Shown here piece by piece: positions 27,021 through 32,131 of a stretch of 32,131 nucleotides of DNA. This stretch comes from a bacterium. GTDB taxonomy: Bacteria; Ratteibacteria; UBA8468; B48-G9; DTJG01. The position numbers and the translations under genes were made by a program. Location: assembly GCA_029552985.1 (NCBI GenBank), contig JAKPDB010000127.1, positions 1 through 32,131 of the forward strand, read 5' to 3'. The notes beneath the pieces are model-generated. The model saw only the letters and a list, made by a program, of their open reading frames with translations, searched no databases and was not told the origin of the DNA. Each line of letters starts with the position of its first letter. Position 1 is the first letter of the stretch.

Positions 27021-27636
27021 GTGCCTTTATGATAAGAAACACCCCGAAGATAGAAAGAAATATTCCGCAGCATACTGTAACAATCCTATAAACAAAAGGG
27101 CTAAATTTTGTTCTTCCTCTGTTGATTGAATAAGACACCAAACTGTACCAGAAAAAATCAGCAGAAATATGGCCGAGAAAAAACGCAATCAACCCCGAAA
27201 ACCCTCTTGGTAGAGCGATTGAAAGATATGCAAGACCAATTGTTACCCACCACACAAGCCAGTAAGGATTTGAAATACTTACAACAATACCGTGAAAAAT
27301 CGAGGAACCCCTGGTGGTATTAATATTCTGTTGAGGAGAAAATTCAAACTTTGTTTTTTTCAACATTGAAATCGCCATCAACAAAAGAACGCACCCACCT
27401 GCAATACTTAAAAGCTTTGAAATACCGGGCTCTTTCAAATATGCACCAAAACCAGCGACAAGTAGCAGAACCATCACAAATTCCAAAATTGAATGGCCTG
27501 CTATCAAAAGTGGACCCTGGCTTGCTCCATACTTAAAAGACCTTGTAATTGTCACTGCAAGAAGCGGACCAGGGCTCAATGCACCTGAAAGAGCCACGAC
27601 AAAAGAACTCACACCAATCGCAAAAAGATTCATCAC
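27013..27636 (-). CDS. LysE-family amino acid/metabolite exporter
   Basis: 207 residues with six predicted membrane segments (about 6-28, 40-62, 68-88, 115-138, 146-166, 183-205). The conserved opening SGALSPGPLLAVTITRSFKYG corresponds to the G-x-x-PGP motif of LysE/RhtB carriers. GHSILEFVMVLLLVAGFG and VSISNPYWLVWWVTIG are also family-like. It exports amino acids or related small molecules; the substrate is not predictable. It overlaps the upstream isomerase gene by 4 bases (ATGA), so the two are co-translated. Its end overlaps the anti-sigma gene by 8 bases on the opposite strand. Confidence 0.87.
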   Translation of the reverse strand: MMNLFAIGVSSFVVALSGALSPGPLLAVTITRSFKYGASQGPLLIAGHSILEFVMVLLLVAGFGAYLKEPGISKLLSIAGGCVLLLMAISMLKKTKFEFSPQQNINTTRGSSIFHGIVVSISNPYWLVWWVTIGLAYLSIALPRGFSGLIAFFLGHISADFFWYSLVSYSINRGRTKFSPFVYRIVTVCCGIFLSIFGVFLIIKALI

Positions 27637-28430
27637 AGAAGATAGCTTTTCAAAACCCTTATGTCATGAGGAAGTACCACATCTGGTTCCCATGCCTGAA
27701 TGTATTCGCCTGAAAGAAATCCCTGATAGTTAATTTCCTGTAGTAGCCTCAGCGCGGTTTTATAAGGAATCTCTCCTTCTCCCATCAGAGCAAGAGTAAC
27801 ATTTCTCTGTTCATCATAAATACCATCGTGAATGTGACAGTGCTCTACAAATTCTTTTACCCAGTCAAATGCTTCTTTTATTGTCATACCTTTTGTATAC
27901 GGATGCATAATGTCCCAGTTGATTTTAATATTAGGACTTCCAGCAATTTTCACTGCCTTTGCCGCAATATCTGCTCTTGAAAAAAAGTCGTGTGTTTCAA
28001 GGCATATAAATACTCTGCATTTTTCAGCATACTCTGCAACAATTCCAAGACATTCACCCACAATTTTTATTGCCTCTTCCACACTGATTTCTTTATCTGG
28101 AATTCCTCCAAATACCCTAATTCTTTTTACCCCAATATCACACGCAAGATCAATAAATGCTTTTGTCATTTCAAGAGATTCTTTTCTTTTTTGGGCATCT
28201 GTAAAACAATACCTGATTGAAGTCGCAAGACAGGAGCATTCAATCCCGCTATCATCAAAAATTTTTTTTATTTCCTTTCTTTTTTCTTTGCCTGTTTCAA
28301 TTTCAATACCGTGCCTGTGCTGTGCTTGAGCACGTGGTTCCACACCATCATAACCATATTCTTTCGCGTACTCCAGCATTTTATAAAGGTCTGCCTCAGG
28401 ACATGAGAAACTCATAAAGGCAAATTTCAT
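27633..28430 (-). CDS. Xylose isomerase-like TIM-barrel sugar isomerase/epimerase
   Basis: 265 residues, starting MKFAFMSFSCPEADLYKMLEYAKEYGYDGVEPR. Metal-ligand candidates are Glu in ICLETHDFF, Asp in INWDIMHP, His in CHIHDG and Glu in LSGEYIQ. It is cytoplasmic, without a signal peptide. GAGGAG six bases before ATG confirms the start. It forms an ATGA overlap with the LysE-like exporter gene, an uncommon pairing that gives no clear substrate. A region with a degenerate repeat lies upstream, and the GH2 gene ends 163 bases further upstream on the same strand, so it could also be read from that gene's promoter. Confidence 0.88.
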   Translation of the reverse strand: MKFAFMSFSCPEADLYKMLEYAKEYGYDGVEPRAQAQHRHGIEIETGKEKRKEIKKIFDDSGIECSCLATSIRYCFTDAQKRKESLEMTKAFIDLACDIGVKRIRVFGGIPDKEISVEEAIKIVGECLGIVAEYAEKCRVFICLETHDFFSRADIAAKAVKIAGSPNIKINWDIMHPYTKGMTIKEAFDWVKEFVEHCHIHDGIYDEQRNVTLALMGEGEIPYKTALRLLQEINYQGFLSGEYIQAWEPDVVLPHDIRVLKSYLL

Positions 28431-28488
28431 CTTCCACTCCTCGTTAAATGCAAAAAATTTTGACCAGTTAAAACATTTTTCTCAGTCA

Positions 28489-28529
28489 CCCTTGCTTTCT
28501 CCCATCGAGATAGAGGGCCCGGACAAGGG
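28489..28529. repeat. GC-rich imperfect palindrome, probably a decayed dispersed repeat
   Basis: CCCTTG (28489-28494) and CAAGGG (28524-28529) are perfect arms around a GC-rich core with CTCCC and GAGGG blocks. The core resembles the widespread bacterial intergenic repeats built from CCCTCTCCC and GGGTGAGGG units. It stands out from the AT-rich surroundings. Most of this 163-base gap has no other recognisable feature. Confidence 0.4.
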
Positions 28530-28593
28530 ATACCATCATCAGAGAATAATCATTAAGTAAAACACCTATTTTTCATTTTTCACAACTTTTTGT

Positions 28594-31389
28594 TCATTCT
28601 TTTAATGAACCAAAAATGTCTATTTTTTCAGATGACTCTTCAATAATCCTTTCCACAATAGCATCGTCAATTGTGTTTTCAGCAAGCCCGTCTCCATCCA
28701 GATATTTCAGTATTTGAGCAAAAAGATATCTTGCCTCAGGCAAATTCTGATCAAGGTTCAAACTGGTGATAATAATGTGTCCTTTCCCGAATGCAAATTC
28801 AATAAGATATGCCAGAGAATACATTCTAAAACAGGTACTGAAAGAACGAATCACTGGTTCTTCTTTCAATTTACCAAATAATCTCAAATCTATTGGCGGA
28901 TTTTCAGCAATCATCCTATAAAATTGAAGATCACAGAAATTCTCATGTGGGAAATCGCCAAGCATCGGATGATTTCTTACAATTGTTCCTGTGTTACCAT
29001 CTTCGTAAGTTGGATAATTGGCTGGAGGTGTGAAAAAATATCGTCCAGTAAAAAGAGCTAATTTGGAGAAAAATGGTCTTGTGATTCCTTCAGGTGCAAC
29101 AAGAATTAATTTTCCTCCGTCCATGACATAGTTTGAAAGATTTCTGTCTAAAATTTCTGATACCACCACTTTGGGAAATACAGACCTGACATAGGATTTT
29201 TTCATGCTCTGTGCTTTCAATGTTTTTATCCAGGTTCTCTTTGCCTTACCATAAATTGCAATTTCAGGTATATTTACTGATTCTGGAAATATCCAGTAAT
29301 CCCATTGGTTTTCAAAAGTTCTGCCTTTTTCTTTTGTCCTGATGTGCAATTGCACTTTTTCAGGGGATTTTACTTCCGGCAATTTGGTTTTGATTTTCCC
29401 GATTTTATCTGTGCAAAATGGCTTATGTTTGAAAGAAAATTCACCGTGCTCTTTTATTGTTTTTCCTGATAAACTCCATTCAATTGCAGGATTTTGTAAT
29501 GGTGGATGGGAAAAATCTGAAATAAAAATGTTCCTTTCAAAATTCTTGCCAGAAACATAAATCCTGTCATCAAAATTACTATCAGTCAGAATTGCTGTAG
29601 TCGATGTGGTCTGTCGCCATACTTCAGCTGAAGCATATTTTTTTTCATAAAACTCATCAACAATTCCCTGAGAAGCAAACCCAATGTCCATTGCTGTGAA
29701 ATGGCAAATCCCTGCAAGAGTGGGATAATCGCGACGGATTTGCTCAAGTTTTGTCTTTGCCTCAATAAACTGCAGTTTCTGGCTGTTTACGATTAACTCT
29801 GGCAGTAAATGTTCAAGCTGTGCTTTTTTTGCATTTTCAAGAGCAATATCAAGCGCATAGGGTCTTACAGCGCCTGTAAATTTTTCTTTATTTCTGATAT
29901 CCGGAAATGATGTCCACCACCTGAATTCGTGTTGAATCACAGGTATAGAGACCCTGCTGTTTTCTTTTGCTTCTGCGCAATAAAAATCAAGTGGCATTCC
30001 CTTAACTTTGTACACTGTTCCATCTGTCCATAACACAAAACTCGATGGCTTTATTGCCTTTGTTTCTCTGTAACATTTCCATGCTGTTTCTGGATACAAA
30101 ACATGTCGATGACCATACTCGTTACTCATGCAATAAAGATTTGCTGAAACGTGATTCACATCTCTGATGACTGTTGCATTCCATTGATATCTTAACAGTT
30201 TCCGTCTTTCTACATCTGGTTGAGGCCATTGATACTGGTGATATTGTGAGTGACCTGCCCATGCTCCCATCATTCCGATTTCACTTTGTACCAGCAATCC
30301 CATTTCATCTGCAATATCAAAATACTCAGCAGCTGGGACATAGGATTGGCACCTCACATAAATATAACCGTATTGACGCAACACCGAAAGTTTTTTTCTC
30401 CAGCGCTCTCTATCTGTATCAGGACATCCTGTTTCAGGATTTACCACAAAATCGCCTGTGCCAATCATATAATATGGTTGATCATTGATAAGAAAATGCT
30501 TGCCCCTGGTTGAAAGATGCAAAAAGCCGGCCCTCTCACTTCTGCTATCAATGACTTTTCCATTTCTTTTCAATTCAACATCAACCCGATATAGAAGCGG
30601 AGTTTCAGGAAACCATAATTGAATGTCTTTCACAGGGATACTGAAAACAATCTTTCCAGGACCTGTCTTTCTTACCACATGAGCGCACTGTTTGCCTGAT
30701 GGGTCTTTAACAGAAACCTCTATGTCGTTATCTTCTGAATTACCACCTATTTTTATCATGAAATTCAAACATTTATCAACAGGGTCAGGATGTATCCAGC
30801 AGTGTTCAATCCATGCGTCTCCAGTACTTACAAGTTCCACTGTTCTATAAAGTCCTGACCAGTATCCATTCCAGTTCAGCGCAAGTCCGAGCCATCTGTT
30901 TTTCTCACTAACTCTTACTGCAACAAAGTTGTCCTTTTCGAGTTCAACAACATCTGTGATATCAAATGCAAATGGAACAAATGGCCCTGAATGAGAACCA
31001 ATGTATTTTTCATTAACCCATATCTCTGCAAAAGGATGAACACCACCAAAATAAATCCAGATTTTCCTGTTTGCCCATTGTTCAGGAATTCTAAAAGTCT
31101 TTCCATACCAACCAGTGCCATGATAAGTAGCCCTATAAACACGTGCCTTTATTCGAAAATCCCACACTTCATCAAGGGAATCATCTCCAAAGCCCTGTCC
31201 CTGCCATGACCCGGGCACAGATATCTTTGATGTAAAAGCATTTTCATTAGCATACCATTTTTCATTGATTCCAATATCCTTCGGGTCAAGCGTAAAAAGC
31301 CATTGTCCGCCAAGATCAATGAATTTTTCAGACGGATGTCTTATCACTGGATTTACCCGCACAGGCGCCATTTTGCAAAATTTTTCCAT
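28594..31389 (-). CDS. Glycoside hydrolase family 2 enzyme (beta-galactosidase/glucuronidase type)
   Basis: 931 residues from ATG 31389. GAGGGGGT lies before it; the ORF-track start 19 codons upstream reads through leader sequence. The N-terminal jelly-roll (about 20-190, GQWLFTLDPKDIGINEKWY, PGSWQGQG and GYWSGLYRTVELV) is the GH2 sugar-binding domain. An Ig-like domain (~195-290) and the TIM barrel follow. The acid/base Glu is E424 in CMSNEYGHRH and a likely nucleophile is E488 in VIQHEFRWW. The last ~230 residues carry an extra beta-sandwich and a GATase1-like tail (VMDGGKLILVAPEG). No signal peptide, so it is cytoplasmic. The substrate could be galactoside, glucuronide or mannoside. It is divergent from a rhamnosidase-like gene, which suggests joint control. 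Confidence 0.88.
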   Translation of the reverse strand: MEKFCKMAPVRVNPVIRHPSEKFIDLGGQWLFTLDPKDIGINEKWYANENAFTSKISVPGSWQGQGFGDDSLDEVWDFRIKARVYRATYHGTGWYGKTFRIPEQWANRKIWIYFGGVHPFAEIWVNEKYIGSHSGPFVPFAFDITDVVELEKDNFVAVRVSEKNRWLGLALNWNGYWSGLYRTVELVSTGDAWIEHCWIHPDPVDKCLNFMIKIGGNSEDNDIEVSVKDPSGKQCAHVVRKTGPGKIVFSIPVKDIQLWFPETPLLYRVDVELKRNGKVIDSRSERAGFLHLSTRGKHFLINDQPYYMIGTGDFVVNPETGCPDTDRERWRKKLSVLRQYGYIYVRCQSYVPAAEYFDIADEMGLLVQSEIGMMGAWAGHSQYHQYQWPQPDVERRKLLRYQWNATVIRDVNHVSANLYCMSNEYGHRHVLYPETAWKCYRETKAIKPSSFVLWTDGTVYKVKGMPLDFYCAEAKENSRVSIPVIQHEFRWWTSFPDIRNKEKFTGAVRPYALDIALENAKKAQLEHLLPELIVNSQKLQFIEAKTKLEQIRRDYPTLAGICHFTAMDIGFASQGIVDEFYEKKYASAEVWRQTTSTTAILTDSNFDDRIYVSGKNFERNIFISDFSHPPLQNPAIEWSLSGKTIKEHGEFSFKHKPFCTDKIGKIKTKLPEVKSPEKVQLHIRTKEKGRTFENQWDYWIFPESVNIPEIAIYGKAKRTWIKTLKAQSMKKSYVRSVFPKVVVSEILDRNLSNYVMDGGKLILVAPEGITRPFFSKLALFTGRYFFTPPANYPTYEDGNTGTIVRNHPMLGDFPHENFCDLQFYRMIAENPPIDLRLFGKLKEEPVIRSFSTCFRMYSLAYLIEFAFGKGHIIITSLNLDQNLPEARYLFAQILKYLDGDGLAENTIDDAIVERIIEESSEKIDIFGSLKE

Positions 31390-31518
31390 TTTTACCCCCT
31401 CACGATCCAATCCTGCCCGTGAACGGAAATAGCAATGTAGCATCAAATATGTTATCTTTTTTTCCGTCCCTTTTTCTCAACCGCCCGGCTATGAAGTAAT
31501 ACAAAATTGTTTTTAATG

Positions 31519-31532
31519 TAGTATACTATAAT
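31519..31532. promoter_or_regulatory. Shared palindromic -10 region between GH2 and rhamnosidase-like genes
   Basis: TAGTATACTA (31519-31528) is a perfect palindrome containing TATACT on both strands. TATAAT (31527-31532) overlaps it on the plus strand. The -35 regions are weak (TTCAAA on minus). The plus leader would be about 30 bases; the minus leader about 120. Confidence 0.45.
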
Positions 31533-31555
31533 TTACAAGAATTTTGAACACCACC

Positions 31556-31560
31556 AGGAG
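31556..31560 (+). promoter_or_regulatory. Ribosome binding site of the partial rhamnosidase-like gene
   Basis: AGGAG five bases before ATG 31566. Confidence 0.65.
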
Positions 31561-31565
31561 AAACA

Positions 31566-32131
31566 ATGACAGAGCAATTTCATGAATGCGGATGGGTCTG
31601 GTATGAAACACCGGGTTATGATGATTTGAATGTTTACATGATGGCGAGAAAGGAATTTGAAATAAGTAAAATTCCATCGCAAGCAGAAATAAAAATTACT
31701 GCTGATTACAGATATAAACTTTATGTAAATGGCAATTTTGTGTGCTTTGGACCAGCAAGGGGCTATCCAGAACATTATGTTTTTGACAGGGTTGATGTTG
31801 CAGGATATTTAAGAAAAGGAAAAAATGTTCTTGCAGTGCTTGTACATCAACCAGGTATTGGAACTTTTCATTCAATCTATGCTGGTGGTGCAGGATTACT
31901 GATTTCCGGAAACATTGCAGGCATTGATATCGGGACGAAAAGAAAAAACTGGCTTGTTAAAAAATGTCCCGGGCATAGACAGGATACAGCACGACGATCC
32001 ATTCAAATGGGTTTTCAGGAGTGTTTTGACGCCACAAAGATTGAACCTGACTGGAAACTACCCGGTGCCGACATTAAGGATGGAAAAAATGGCTGGTGTA
32101 TGGAATCATACTGGAAACCAGCAGGATGCGC
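31566..32131 (+). CDS. Alpha-L-rhamnosidase-like (GH78-type) protein, N-terminal part (partial)
   Basis: Missing from the ORF track because it has no stop before the window end. 188 codons are visible, starting MTEQFHECGWVWYETPGY. The region KITADYRYKLYVNGNFVCFG, then GPARGYPEHYVFDRVDV and RKGKNVLAVLVHQPG, is the N-terminal beta-sandwich typical of bacterial alpha-L-rhamnosidases and related enzymes. The catalytic (alpha/alpha)6 barrel lies beyond the window, so activity cannot be judged. There is no signal peptide, so it should act in the cytoplasm on imported oligosaccharides. It is divergent from the GH2 gene and probably shares its regulation. Confidence 0.75.
   Translation, partial: MTEQFHECGWVWYETPGYDDLNVYMMARKEFEISKIPSQAEIKITADYRYKLYVNGNFVCFGPARGYPEHYVFDRVDVAGYLRKGKNVLAVLVHQPGIGTFHSIYAGGAGLLISGNIAGIDIGTKRKNWLVKKCPGHRQDTARRSIQMGFQECFDATKIEPDWKLPGADIKDGKNGWCMESYWKPAGC

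Noticed and set aside
28592-28610. GTTCATT-CTTTT-AATGAAC hairpin at the GH2 stop codon
   Set aside because: No T-run follows on the minus strand, so it is not a credible terminator; the stem is AT-rich.
31390-31446. 19-codon extension of the GH2 protein
   Set aside because: It lacks homology to GH2 starts, and GAGGGGGT marks ATG 31389.

Overview
The window looks like an AT-rich chromosome segment from an uncultivated diderm (LPS-type outer membrane) bacterium. LpxD, BamA, Skp/OmpH and LolCD point to the outer membrane. The mcsA-mcsB-clpC block is better known from Firmicutes. Xylose-isomerase-like proteins, Gfo/Idh/MocA dehydrogenases, a UroD-like protein and several glycoside hydrolases are reminiscent of PVC-related and candidate-phylum heterotrophs (for example Omnitrophota or Lentisphaerae-like lineages). 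That placement is inference from gene content. I see no tRNA, rRNA, CRISPR array, insertion sequence or attachment site, and no gene-free stretch over 300 bases.

Region 1 (1-9751, minus strand) is one tightly packed nine-gene operon in transcription order: lolC/E-like, lolD, ilvE-like, mcsA, mcsB, clpC, bamA, skp, lpxD (cut by the window start). Genes overlap or lie within 20 bases of each other. It joins a protein-arginine-kinase/Clp unfoldase module, with no ctsR in view, to lipoprotein export, beta-barrel assembly and lipid A synthesis.

Region 2 (9837-12818, plus) is a three-gene overlapping operon: a xylose-isomerase-like TIM barrel, a lone gamma subunit of a 2-oxoacid:acceptor oxidoreductase, and the RNA ligase RtcB. 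Region 3 (12842-19084, plus) encodes an exported FlgD-Ig/beta-propeller protein, an exported GH42-like multidomain protein, a second TIM-barrel isomerase, and an unrecognised exported protein with a likely SH3-like C-terminus.

Region 4 (19168-24368) is a sugar-processing cluster: cytoplasmic GH51 arabinofuranosidase coupled to a Gfo/Idh dehydrogenase (plus), facing a Gfo/Idh dehydrogenase coupled to a UroD-superfamily protein (minus). Region 5 (24379-27020, plus) holds ParA, a small ribbon-helix-helix-like protein, an ECF sigma factor and its membrane anti-sigma factor. The parA promoter lies so close to the ATG that the mRNA should be leaderless.

Region 6 (27013-32131) has a LysE-type exporter coupled to a third TIM-barrel isomerase (minus), a large GH2 enzyme (minus), and a divergent alpha-L-rhamnosidase-like gene (plus) that runs off the window end and is missing from the ORF track. 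Together regions 3, 4 and 6 suggest use of arabinose/rhamnose/galactose-type plant or algal glycans. No sugar transporter lies in the window.

The most notable observations are the Arg-kinase/Clp module inside an envelope-biogenesis operon, the leaderless parA promoter with tandem 8-base repeats in its spacer, and the UroD-like/Gfo-Idh/GH51 cluster.
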